Both the position numbers and the translations under genes were made by a program. This document shows positions 49,330 through 60,900 of a stretch of 64,000 nucleotides of DNA, piece after piece. How positions within the stretch are numbered: the stretch's first letter is position 1; each line of letters starts with the position of its first letter. The notes under the pieces were generated by a model. It was not told the origin of the DNA. It saw only the letters and a program-made list of their open reading frames with translations, and made no database searches. The DNA is from Haliclystus octoradiatus (Eukaryota > Cnidaria > Staurozoa > Stauromedusae > Haliclystidae), in the NCBI GenBank assembly GCA_916610825.1, contig OU744446.1:6226309-6290308 (forward strand). Direction: 5' to 3'.

Positions 49330-50059
49330 AAAGTTAAAAGCTAAAAAAGAGGATACATTTGAGCATGGGGCATATAATCAATTGTGAAAATGTAAACTAT
49401 AAGCACCAAAAAATGCATTACTATATCATTATCACGTTTATTATTCAATATATACAATACGGTTTGTAGACTATATAAAGATCTTATTAAACTAGATTTA
49501 GGGGAATGTAATATTGTGCTTGTTTTTGTAATGTTGTCGCATTTATTTGTCAGCATATCGAAATTTACAAAGTGCATAGCAGTTATTATTCATTAAGTTA
49601 TAGAGAAATAAAGTATATACAGTCTCAGAGTATATCATAGTAATTTTCCTCTTTCTTCTATGAGAAACGTAAAATTATGTACGAAGGTCTCACGCCCATT
49701 ACAAAAACGTGATTCGTATAGATAATTTACCCCATATAGCTTACAAATTAGGTTACGAAGTTACAATTTCATAGATCAAACCACATCGTGTGACACTACA
49801 TAATTATATTCCATGATATAAACCCAAACAATCATATATGATAACGAATATGTTTGTAAAACGTTTTCTTACTGATTGAAACATAGGGCTCAATGCAAAA
49901 TATAGCAGAACTTAAATAATAATAGTCAGAGAATCAGACAGTCATGTTTGCTACTTACAGTTCACGCCGAGGCATATAGATAACGAATTGATAACGAATA
50001 TATATACATAAAGAAGAAAGAGAAAAATTACCAAGGAGATGGCTAATAGACAGATTTGG
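49330..50059. other. Intergenic, no supportable gene
   Basis: AT-rich sequence between the FReD gene and a SINE. The minus-strand frame at 49577-49341 has no recognisable domain. Confidence 0.5.
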
Positions 50060-50067
50060 ATCACCCC

Positions 50068-50353
50068 AAAATGTAAGTAATGTAGACGGTGTCGAACTAC
50101 CGAAGGCACTGCAGATCAATTTCAACAGAGTTCATGGCAGATAGGCCTTGATTGTCAATGCACAACGATGCGCCGCAGCTACTCACAATGCAATTACCTC
50201 TGGACCATTCCATCCGCCATTCCCAGATGGTACTCATTTGATGTTTCAGATAAAGTCAAGGCTGAGTTGACCTCAGGGGGATTTGAACCACAGTCGATCA
50301 GATATGATCGATCTGAAGTTTGGTTGCTCTGCCATCTGAGCTAATCCTCCTAA
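50068..50353 (-). mobile_element. tRNA-derived SINE with 8-bp target duplication
   Basis: The minus strand starts GGAGGATTAGCTCAGATGG. A box TTAGCTCAGATGG and B box GGTTCAAATCCCC are well preserved, and the body includes AAATGAGTACCATC, a block common in invertebrate SINEs. ATCACCCC flanks both ends (50060-50067 and 50354-50361), showing a target-site duplication and defining the limits. The acceptor stem does not pair, so it is not a tRNA gene. Confidence 0.8.
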
Positions 50354-50361
50354 ATCACCCC

Positions 50362-51325
50362 GGTGTGTTTAATATCCATCGTTTCAAAAATTGATACTCC
50401 TCTGATCATGTCATTCGAATAGTATGTAATTACTGAAGTTACTGAGCACATCTTTCGCACGCCATTCCATGATGACCATCTGTGATCACTGTCAAATCGC
50501 AGCCACAAGTGTATTCCTTGAAAAGTTTCATGCAAAGGTGAATAGACAATGCTATTCCCAAATGTTGATTATCCATGCAGATGCCGAGATAGATGTTATA
50601 CAGTATTAAGCCAAGAACAAGGTCATCTGCATTGGCATGAAAACAAACGTGCTTTATATCATGTTGTGAAGAATTCTGTAGGGAGATTTTCTGCCTTTGA
50701 AATCAAGATGTCTTTATTTCTTCTGGGGTCAAATTTTTGATAGTTGCACAATGTCTAGAAAACTTCATACTGTCTGTCAGGGCATGGTCAGGGTGATACA
50801 GGTTTTAACAATGTTTGTCACATATTAGTGTCTTGCTTCATTGTTCCTATTACAAAGTATATGGATTTTTCAAATCTGCTATGTTTGTGTTCCATAACAA
50901 AACATATAGAAACATACATTCAAGATATTCAAGAAACGTTCAAGATCTTTTAAAAGTAAACCATCAGGGTAGTCAAACTTTTCTTCAAATAAGTCTTCAA
51001 GGAATTATAAAAAGGAATTATTTTATTTCAATTTATTATTCATTATATCTTTTCAAATGTCATCCTAAAACATAATTGGAAACATATATTGGGAACATGC
51101 TATTTTGATAGCCAATCTTTGTAACCTTGCAGCAGCTAATACAAGCAATGCCTTTTTGGACCAAAATTAGGTAGTAGGGACTAATGATCAGCAATAATCG
51201 TGAAATGACAGTCATATATGTATTGGTGAAACTTTTCCACCTCTAAATATTAGCTAATTGTAATGACAATATTTGTGTGAAACTGCAATGGGATGCTCCA
51301 TTCCAGGTTTATTATATGAGCAACT
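50362..51325. other. Intergenic, no supportable gene
   Basis: Short frames on both strands (50350-50535 minus, 50549-50740 plus, 50815-51075 plus) show no domain or splice context that I recognise. They may be remnants of a transposable element. Confidence 0.4.
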
Positions 51326-51329
51326 TATC

Positions 51330-51690
51330 AGTTGTAGTTAGGCCAGCAGGAGATGCATCACGGTGCAGGAGTAGATCCATGTATTATTGTAATGGAAAAG
51401 GACAGGTGCATCAGTTAATAGAGATTTGATAGCATCGAATAACGTTTGACACTGCTCTTTCGTGTCCTACGTAGCATTGCTTTACATAAGTGTATAGCGA
51501 CTTCGCTACAGTTGTTAAATCTCTGAAGTAACAACCATAGTAATTTTCCAGGCCAAGAAATGAGCGTAGCTGTGCGACATTTACAGGACTAGCCCATCTT
51601 GTATACATTTAACTTGCGCAGTATACTTTCATCACTTATAATATGCCCGAAATATACGACATCTTGTTTTAAAAATTGGCATTTAATTTT
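51330..51690 (-). mobile_element. Ty3/gypsy reverse transcriptase fragment (fossil)
   Basis: The minus strand carries IKCQFLKQDVVYFGHIIS, then WASPVNVAQLRSFLGLENYY, typical of the thumb/connection region of gypsy-type pol. No LTRs or other parts are visible. It is a short, broken, old fragment, bordered on the right by a MITE. Confidence 0.75.
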
Positions 51691-52013
51691 GTTTAAACCC
51701 CGGGGGTAACTCCAGCTCTTCAGGGACGGGAAGGTGCCACTTTGGAAAAAAGCGAAATACCCCAAAAGTTCCAAAAATTCTGTTCATGCTACCCAAAAAG
51801 TTCTAGCAGGTTGATTTATTTTAGGTAAATACACAAAAATGATGCAAATTTTTTCAAAAATTATTGAAAAAGTCAAAGAGAGGATACCCAAAAGCTTCAA
51901 AATTTGAAATCTCATACCCAAAAAGTTTTTTCTCACCTGGAATATGGACCCAAAAAAATGGCACGTCCCTGTATAGCCGTACTAGTGGAATTACCCCCCT
52001 CCCGGGTTTAAAC
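51691..52013. mobile_element. 323-bp MITE with palindromic GTTTAAAC ends
   Basis: The left end GTTTAAACCCCGGGGGTAA matches the inverse of the right end, TTACCCCCCTCCCGGGTTTAAAC. Further inverted similarity (CAGGGACG...GTGCCA against GGCACGTCCCTG) extends the arms to about 80 bp. GC-rich CCCGGG ends around an AT-rich centre make it easy to recognise. It separates the gypsy fragment from a LINE relic. No coding capacity. Confidence 0.85.
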
Positions 52014-52998
52014 GAATGTAAAAAAGTCAAAACGAATGTCATACTGCTGGAAAATAGATAATATCTCATCTGTCAGTGTTAACAATGCATTTTCATTTAT
52101 TTTCTACAACTTATCTGGACACTATTTACAACCTGTCAATAAGATCAATAAAGACCTTGGAGTTATCCTCACCGCAGATTTAAAGTCATCTTCTCATTGC
52201 TCAATGATTGCATCTAAAGCATACTCAAGACTTTATTTAATATTAAAATGTTTCACCTGTCGTAATCCTGAATTACTATAGTCAAAGCCTACAAAACATA
52301 TGTAAGCCCACTGTTGGAAACGGTTTCACCAGTGTGGAATCCCTGTCTTCAAAGAGATATTGTTATAATAGAGAAAGTTCAAAGGCATTTAACAAGAAAA
52401 ATGAACCCTTCAAGAGTAGACAGTTTGTATTACAAGTCATATCCTGAAAGACTAAAATATTACAATCTTGAATCGTTGGAAACTCGTAGAATTGAAAATT
52501 ATTTAATTTTTATGTTTAAAATAACCCATAATATGGTCGATTTAGACATAAATAAGCTTTGCGATTTTGATATAAATAAATACAACATGAGAGGAAACTC
52601 GTACAAATTAAAATCAAAATCAATCCCCAAGTTTAAATCCATTCAAAATGACTTTTGCAATCGTGTCATACCTTTGTGGAATTCTCTGCCAGAGAAATGT
52701 GTTACTTCAAAGACAGTGCCAGCATTCAAATGTTCTTTAGCTAGCATAGATCTAAATGCCTTGTAAATACTTTAGTACAAATGTCGTAACCTTTAAATTT
52801 TATCTTATAACCTTTTTAACTTAGCTAGATAGTTCTAAATGCCTTGTAAATATTTGAGTAGCAATTTTTGTTTGTAAAACTTTTATCTTAATAACATATC
52901 TTAACTTTTTTAACGGCTTTACATAAGTGGGAACCACAAGTTTCCTTGTAATTGCCTGTCACCATTGTTGACAAATAAAATACATACATACATACATA
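52014..52998 (+). mobile_element. 5'-truncated LINE (3' end of ORF2, CR1/Jockey-like)
   Basis: The plus strand encodes NKINKDLGVILTADLKSSSH and ASKAYSRLYLILKCFTCRN. After a frame change near 52280 it continues METVSPVWNPCLQRDIVIIE, KVQRHLTRKM, YPERLKYYNLESLETRRIEN and VIPLWNSLPEKCV, ending at 52766. This is the standard C-terminal end of non-LTR retrotransposon reverse transcriptases of the CR1/Jockey type. A 3' tail with AATAAAA followed by (CATA)n ends at 52998. It is truncated at the MITE boundary, with at least one frame break and therefore inactive. Confidence 0.82.
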
Positions 52999-52999
52999 G

Positions 53000-54150
53000 T
53001 GAAACATCATTCATGTACTCTAAGCATCTACGCGTTATTGAACGTATGGAAGAGAGCACCTTCCCATTGTCTTTAAATAGCAGGAGAACAAGCTATTCCG
53101 TATGGAAAAACTGACCCTTGTGTGATAATAGTGTCGGGTATTTAGTAGCATATTCCTATATCAATTCAATTAAAGTAGTTACAATATGCAATTCTTTTAT
53201 TAGATCATGTAAACTTTACATATTTTCGCTCAAGAAGATTTTGCCTTTAATTTTCCTGCTTCAGCCTGAATCAGGCTATTTATATCTAAGGTGTCAAGTA
53301 AGAGGGTGTGTAACAGTAGACAACGGCTTAAATCATGGGGATTGTGGAGGGTTTGAAAACCCAATACATTTCTTTAGTCAAATTTCAGACAATTGCATTG
53401 CATTGCATTGCAATTGCATTGCAATTGGGACGAAACATTGCAAAAATCCTGCCGCTTTGGGTATCACAGTGCTTCCCAGATATGAAAATACCACATCTGT
53501 ATTCGGAAAATGGCCATTTGGTTTAGCAAAATCTGAAACACCTCTCAAAACAGAATAGCATCTAGGTACAGCCGTGATTAAGTATCACTTTGATATAGAA
53601 ATACAGCCACCCTCTGTATAAAATCAAAGCATCTATACTGTCACTCTTCATGATCGACTTGCTTTGCCAATGGCACATTTAAATTGCCATTATTAAACAT
53701 TTTTATAAGATGTGTCACTGTCTATAACTAGTTATAAGCGTGGAAACATGTCAGGACGTCAGCCCCCCAATGTCTATAAATTCAAATTATGATACTTCTT
53801 AAACGAATATCTATCCAAATCCTTAATAGTGTAAACCTATTCAATTACGTGTTAATTCTGTAGCGAAGTTATTCTGCATAGGTAAGTCCCATTTACATGC
53901 TGTTATGCAGAAATAAACAAATTATTCATTAATTCAATTACACTTTACATTCACAAAACACTCAAATATTATTAATGATAGACATCTTTCAACCTTCCAG
54001 ATATGCCTTAATGATGATTTCGCAATGAATAATTCTTAGATTGCTTGCAGACTTGCACATCCACAACAAATTTACTGGGAAATCTGCGATTGGACCACAG
54101 CTATGAGTTCGAAAAAGACAAGAAATAGAGCATTTGAAATTTTTTATGAT
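53000..54150. other. Intergenic with a CATTG microsatellite
   Basis: No supportable gene. Overlapping plus-strand frames at 53118-53558 span a (GCATT)n tract at 53391-53427 and lack domains. Confidence 0.5.
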
Positions 54151-54154
54151 TTAA

Positions 54155-54160
54155 TTTATT
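54155..54160 (-). terminator. Likely polyadenylation signal of the Arg-rich peptide gene
   Basis: AATAAA on the minus strand, about 97 bp after the stop codon of the two-exon peptide gene. Confidence 0.5.
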
Positions 54161-54256
54161 TGGTAATACCTAACAAAGACTTCCAGTTCAATGTTCAATT
54201 GACCTAACATATATTGATAGTATTGAATACAACACAATAACAATCAACAGCAAAGT

Positions 54257-55218
54257 TTAATCATCTTCAGTGCAACTACGGCGTCTACGACGATGATGAC
54301 GACGACGACGGCTAAAGAATGGAACGTCTTGTCTTTCATCTAGAATGCAAAAGGGAAATAAGCTAGCTGAAGTCTACGGTTCTGACAATAGTAAGCTAGT
54401 GCGAATACTGGTTTGATTGGGATTCAATCACAGGTCGTACTTAAACATGCCTCTGAGCTGTACAACTGGATCACACGCACGTACTAGCGAGGAGGGATTT
54501 TCAGGTTCTGACGCAGCCCTTACAAAGATTTAAAGTAAAAATACGGGAAAAAACGCATTACAACATTCGCGATAGTATAGCAGTACTGATATTGCTTTCA
54601 ACTGGTGGATGGTATACCAAGTCTAACTTATTGATATGACTTGGTGAAGAAAGGGTTATTCTTCGTAATCGAATATGTATGTATACTTAACTTTATCGTT
54701 CCTCTCCACGTCTCGGACCCTTACTTAAACATCAATGTTTTGAAAATGCTCAATCTAGCATACCATTAGACGACATGTATTCATACTACCTGCTCCACTT
54801 CGGCCCACGTTAATTCATTATTACTCGAAGGAATATTATGAGTAAGTAGAACCGAAAGTGCAAATATGGAACTTGGAACTCTTTAGCAAAGTAATAGCAA
54901 CTCTACTCTCCAAAGGTTTTCAGTTCCTTACTTCATGCTCGTAATAGTGACTAAAGATAATTAAAAGATAGCAAATGTCCAACTTTTCAAATTCCCACTC
55001 AAGGCAGTAGTAGTAGGAGGACAAGTACGATTCTGATATTTTTGAGATTTTTCAGGAGTTTAAATAGCTACAAAAGCCAACTTATTACTTGTTTCAGTTT
55101 CTCCCTCTTCGCTCATTTTGTATTCCAGCTGATGGTCCTTTTCTTCATCTGTATGCGTTGCCAACACAGAAAGACAAATAGCAAAAAGTAACAACGTAAC
55201 AATGATTGTGTTCATCAT
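54257..55218 (-). CDS. Secreted Arg-rich peptide precursor, 70 aa, two exons (candidate antimicrobial-type peptide)
   Basis: Exon 1 (55218-55089) encodes a clear signal peptide, MMNTIIVTLLLFAICLSVLA, then the acidic stretch THTDEEKDHQLEYKMSEEGE and TET. The donor is A|GTAATA, phase 1. Exon 2 (54339-54257) has a strong pyrimidine-rich acceptor (TTTCCCTTTTGCATTCTAG). It encodes NERQDVPFFS, RRRRHHRRRRR, SCTEDD and a TAA stop. Joining the exons keeps the frame (213 nt). The layout of signal peptide, anionic pro-region and strongly cationic C-terminal part is that of many invertebrate antimicrobial peptide precursors. This role is inferred; a neuropeptide, DNA-binding or matrix peptide is possible. 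An acceptor-like site (TCTCGTTATAG at 55229-55219) just before the ATG suggests a 5' untranslated leader exon. I recognise no named homologue. Confidence 0.6.
54400..54475 (-). repeat. tRNA-like relic in the peptide-gene intron
   Basis: The minus strand has TTGTACAGCTCAGAGGCA (A-box-like) and GTGATTGAATCCCAATC (B-box-like) at suitable spacing. No closed acceptor stem was seen, so a SINE head or decayed tRNA is likelier than a functional tRNA. Confidence 0.35.
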
Positions 55219-55229
55219 CTATAACGAGA

Positions 55230-57690
55230 AAGGAGAGAAGGTAAATGTTGTATGTTATATTTCTTATATCTGTTTATTTGCTTGCTTCGTTGTTTGTTTA
55301 TGGTTTGTTGGTCGTACGTTTCTTGTTTGTTCGTTTGTATGTTTGTTTGTTCGTTTGTTTGGTTGGTTGTTGGTTTGCTTGTATCTTTACTTATTCTTCT
55401 TTTGGTTATTGTTTATAGAAGTTGATGAGATTTTGAAATTAACAAATAAATTCCTTCTCAACTCAAGCAACTTCTCGTAAACTTTGCTAATAACAAAGTT
55501 TCCTCCTCGAGATTGATCAGCGGGCAGTATTTGGAAGTTATTTAAAGCATTTTAAAAGCAACCAGGGTTGGCTATCCTTTCGCATCTTCCATATAGAGAC
55601 ACTAGTTGAACTAATATGAAAGTAAAACGTTGTAAATAATGTATTATGAGAGTAATTATGTCTACGTCAGTAAATAGGGCGACTGCTAATTGAATAAATA
55701 CATTTAGTAAAAAAACAGAACATGAATGATACAAAGAATGTGCAGTAAAACAACGAATTAGATGTTGTTTATTCACAACCATCTACACTCTTGTAGTAGT
55801 TGGCGACATTAAAAATAATCAAAGTAAATATTAAATTGTGCAGTTTGCTTCTTCAAAGCTATATTAAAATTTAAAAATATGAGAGGATTGAACCTCAACT
55901 TGAGGCCAGCGCGCCACACTATTCAGTTAATTTAAAGTGGGGGTAAAATATGGGAATACACGAAGCGATGTTGCCTTCACAATACTCTCACAGAGCAAAT
56001 TTTGCACAAAACTATCACATATTTAGTAAACATGTTTTCAATTAAAGTATTTGAATAACTTACCAGATCATGTTGTTGTAACTTTAATATGTTGGGGGTG
56101 AACATAGCAACATTTTAGAAAAATTAGATGGAAATAAGCGACAACAGCTGACATTGGATCAAGTACAATTTGCTAGAGAGGACCTTATTATGGCATTTCA
56201 AATTCTCCTGTGATTGATATTGATAGAATTGTATTGAAATGGGCATTTTAAAGCATATACTGTCATAAACTTTTAGTTATATTCCTTAATAATAGGTATA
56301 TGTACTCTTACATATTAAATTATATACATACACTGAAAAAAATGCCCCTTACCTTGTCCAACAGCCATATACTTCTTCTAAAGTGGATTTTCTAGAATGA
56401 GTAAAACCTGCGTACTACTTTATGATTCTTAAGTATAATTTCATCACCCTAATATGGAATGCTTTGAAAACAAGCCGCCAATTAAAAAGATAATCGTTGG
56501 ATTGAAAATCATATATCCTATAGCAGAAGGATGTGGATAGTCACCGATATCCTTTTTTAAGGATCAGCTCTATACTGCTTGTGAAAATTTGATCAACAGA
56601 ATGTTCTTGTGGGTTCGGAAAAGTCGGATTAACATTATCCTTTTGTTGACTTTTTTCAATCCTCATAATATACAATTTATAGACGTAAACCATTTCATTA
56701 TTAACAAACAACAGGGGATGGGCAGACTAATTAGAAGCAAAGGGTTCACCTGAGTCCTCTCGCCATCATTTTTACGTGACGTATAATCATAAATTCCAAG
56801 AAAGGTCTTCAGACTAACCAATTTTACAATAAATGCTCTAGCTAACGGTAATGCTTTTATTCTGGCAACGTTTTGGCTTCACAAAAAGCCGTTATCAAGT
56901 CTAAAATATGATTATATTCAACTATTTATACTAATTAATAAGGTTAAGGCTTCATACGAGTAACCTTGCTACTTATTAAATTAACTATTACTTAATTTGG
57001 GTAGCTTAAAAAATGTCTAGAAAGATTAAAAGCTCAATTGAATTGTATTTCAATAACATAAAATAATTTTTTTCTTAAATATGTTCAATTCCATATAAGA
57101 GGAAATCTAAAAAAACTGTGAAAACGGTAACTGATAGTTCTTTTAAAATGAAATATTGAAAAAATCTAAAAGACACTAGCCCCAATTGAATCGCCTTGAA
57201 CATTTAATGTTGGCTTGAGTTCACCAATGGCAAACCTTTCATTAACTAAACAGTCAAATTTGTTTGTACTTTTCTTATAGCTATAAAATATTGCTCAATG
57301 TCTTCAAATGAAGAAAAATGTTCTTGTTGAAGATGTTTGCCGAGATTACTTGTACTATCTTCTTCTATGCGTTCATATAAATGACGGCACGTGTAACCGA
57401 CATAGTCTGCTTCGCACAGAACACATTAAAACATCCAAAACGACATTATAAGACGCATTGTGTATGTAACTAAACTCGGTTTTTCTTCACGATAATTTTG
57501 TTTATTGGAGGAAATCCCAATGAATGGTAAAGGTAATAAAACAACTGCATAAAAAAATGATGCTTTATTTGAATGACATTTTTGGCTCATTATATATATT
57601 TATTTAAATTATACATATAATACTTTATGAAATAGTGGATTTCGGTGTCACAACTAAAACAAGAACTGTAACAAAACTTTAACAAATGCA
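55230..57690. other. Intergenic / promoter side of the peptide gene, no supportable gene
   Basis: It contains a GTTTGTTTG-rich low-complexity stretch at about 55300-55380, whose translation (a Cys/Leu/Phe-rich frame) I do not accept as a gene. The rest is AT-rich sequence. Nothing resembling another exon of either neighbour was found. Confidence 0.45.
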
Positions 57691-57691
57691 T

Positions 57692-57697
57692 TTTATT
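57692..57697 (-). terminator. Likely polyadenylation signal of the STRA6-like gene
   Basis: AATAAA on the minus strand begins only 7 bases after the stop codon, implying a very short 3' untranslated region if used. Confidence 0.5.
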
Positions 57698-57704
57698 TGC
57701 ATAA

Positions 57705-57916
57705 TTATATTAATAAACTTCTTTCATCTAATGTTAAAGTGGACGAGCTCATAATTTCGCTGATAGAATTATTTATTGATGTTTTCCTAAACTTTCTTAA
57801 TGACGGATTAGAAATTAAAGTTTTTGCTAATTGCCATCGATTCCTTGCTTTCAACCAAGAGTATGATGTATTGGTTTGGTTTGATGGTGTTACTCCTCGC
57901 ACGTCAAGATTGTGAT
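57705..57916 (-). CDS. STRA6-like terminal exon g
   Basis: 212 nt, phase 1 in, TAA at 57707-57705. It encodes the cytosolic tail with SWLKARNRWQLAKTLISNPS, LRKFRK and a Ser/Thr-rich end. The RNRWxLxxTLxxNPxLxxxR block is typical of the family's C terminus. Confidence 0.88.
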
Positions 57917-60900
57917 CTATAAATTTACAATAATATAGTTTTAGATGACCATGTAGCCATATCATCACCATGATTCGACAATAGGTTCAGCATTCTGGAT
58001 TCCTAGAGGCATTTTAACATTTTCTTCTAAATTTGTTTGTTGAGATTTAACCAATAAATCATAAAATTATCAATTTTCTTCTGAATTTGCTCTAGCCTTC
58101 CGGAATCTAGGATTACAGGATTCCAACGTTTTCAAGACCCTGATGTTTACCCTATATTAGAATCCATAATAGAAGTCTTTTTATAAGAAAGTAGTACTAA
58201 CTTCCTAATTTGTTAAGGAAGCTCAATACTCAGATTTGAGGAATAAGAAAGGCGAAATGATTTGGGTTTGCCAACTTTTATCAGTGTTCGTTTGCTGTTT
58301 TTCTTTTTTCTTGAATCCCAAGATTATGAACTTGTCCTTGCTTATTATTTGAAATATTTGTAAGGTAGTTTAATTCAGCATAAATTAACCCAGCAACACG
58401 GTTAATACATTGCTAGTAAACAATATGAAACACTCTTCAAACGAACTTACCAGTAGAAATAGTATATTGATCCAATTGATTGCTTTGTTTCTTTCCCAGG
58501 CAATCCTCTTGCATGAGATGCATGAATGCAACAACAATAGGATTATTATGAGCATGTTCCAAAAGTATGAAACCTAAATACGAATGGTAACCTGAAAATG
58601 AAAATGCGTAAATCATGAAAAGTGTACACAACTTTTAATCATTGATCAAAAATAATGAATTACGAAAAATAAATTATAAATAGCAGGATTACAAGTTATT
58701 GTTTCTGGTCATTAGCGGTCATCGGTACTGCTCATTGAATGAGGGATTGACTTAAGTTGGAAAAAGTAAGAAAAGTGATCATGAGGATATTTTTCAATTG
58801 GAAAAAACCTGTGCTATCTATATAGATATTAGATACAATTCTAATTTGGCATGCTTTCCACAATGGCTGGAGATATATGATATTTTCGATTAAAAAACTT
58901 ATTTACTAATGCTATTCTATTATAATTTGATGTTGTCTCGTTTCCAATGCGAAACACTGACTTTGAAGAGGGAACTATGATTTAGATTTCCAATAACAGA
59001 AAAAGATAATTTACAAAGATTAAGTAGATCAAATAAACAATATGTTTGAAATATGTTACAGTAGCAATACATCAGAAAATATTTACCAGGGTCCAATGTT
59101 TCAAAATGACGAGGTAGTAAACATTTTTGAAGTCTTGCTAGAAAAACCACTCCCAATACAACACCACGGATGATACGCAAAAAGCAGGATAACAGACCAA
59201 GAATGATATTGAAAAAGAACAAGAAATATGAGGCAATGTTGAAAGCATTCCTAACAGGAGAAAAACAAAGATGTCAAACACTGTAGGCCTACATGGATAT
59301 AAATATTATTTATTAAGTATAGCTCAAAAAGGTGGTCGTATTGACTTGGAATGAAAATGTTGTGAAAACACCATGAAAATGTAAGAAAGTAAAAAACACA
59401 AATTTATAAGGCCATTGAAAAAGTTTGAAAGCCATGAAAACATCCATGTTCAGGGAATTAAAATGTGAAAATGCCATGGAAGCGCCATAAAGTTTCACAC
59501 ATTTTTTTGCATGATTTTGATTTCAGTAGTGATAATAAGAACTAAGATAGTGCAACACAAATTGGCGTTTCCAAGAGTTTAAAAAAAAATCCTACCATCC
59601 TATATGTAAATAATCCAACTAAACTGTAATTAACATATATTTAAATAAAGAGTAATTCAAATTTAAAACAGTTCTTTTGACCAAGATATATATTATTCTC
59701 AAAACATTGTCTCTGTTGACCTCATCAAAGTCTACAGAAAAGGACTTATCTATAGACTATGATCTCATTTACTATATTTTCCAAAAACACTATGATTTTT
59801 TTAGAGCAGAATGGAGGGTTACAATATTTTTTTTACATAGAGTTTTTCGTTTGAAATTTCTTAAATTTGAGGTTCAATTTGTGTTGTTATACTAAAAAGA
59901 ATGTATCGGCATGTTTCTGAGTCTTTCGACATTTCTGAGTCTATCGACATGTATCGACGTGTTTTTTCAATTATATTGATAATTGCTATTATTATCCGAT
60001 TGACGAGACTGCATAATATAATGAAATGTTTTGAGCCCTTTAATTAACTTAATCTAAGTGCATTTTAATGATTATCTACAGACCATAACTTTTATCTTAA
60101 TATATGTATACACCATTATGTATTGTAATACTAAGTAGAGCATTATGCGTAGAGTATTATGTAATACATTATTCAATTGGAAGTTGTAGAGAATAATATG
60201 ATAAATGTCCTGACCAATTCAGAAACGAAAGCAGAAAGGTCTTGTTTCAAGTAAAAAGTTGATCATTTCAAGAAATTTATGCTGGAAAAGAGAAGAATAT
60301 GTCAAGACAATTTGTGCTTAAAATAAGAAAATATAACAAGCAAAATTGTTCTAGGGTAGGAATATGCTTCCTATGTGGACAAGTACATTTATTCTTATTT
60401 CAAGCAAAATTCCACTTATTTTAAGAAATTTTTTCTTGATTTAAGCACATGGATTTTCCTACCAAACAGAGCAGGTTTAACAAGGATCTGAACCATCATA
60501 TTCATTTAAAGTACGAAGACTGGAACAGGTCTGGAATTCTGGTTTTACGCCACGTAGAAAACTGCCTACAGCCTGTAACGTTGTCTATAGTGCGAACAGA
60601 GGAAAATAAAATGTTATTACTGTATATGTCTAATCACATTATTGTCAGCGTACCTGTTATCGATTGAAAAGGAATATGATTTATCCAATAAAAAGAAAAA
60701 GTGTACAATAACTTGTTGAGAATAGAAAACGATAGCTGAAAATAGTAATGTAGGCCTGAAACAAAGCAAAATAACGCAACTCAGTAAATCATGTGCATAA
60801 AATATTTTTGAAACTTTCATCCATGATTAGGTTAACACATGATTAGGATAACATGTAACCTGAATGAAGGATGTATATATCCAGTACCGTATTAAATGTA

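Noticed and set aside
50270-50350. tRNA gene on the minus strand
   Set aside because: A and B boxes are good but the acceptor stem does not pair, the anticodon arm is irregular, and the sequence continues into a SINE body with target duplications.
55202-55480. Cys/Phe/Leu-rich open frame of 92 aa on the plus strand
   Set aside because: It spans a GTTTGTTTG repeat and is antisense to the signal-peptide exon of the Arg-rich peptide gene.
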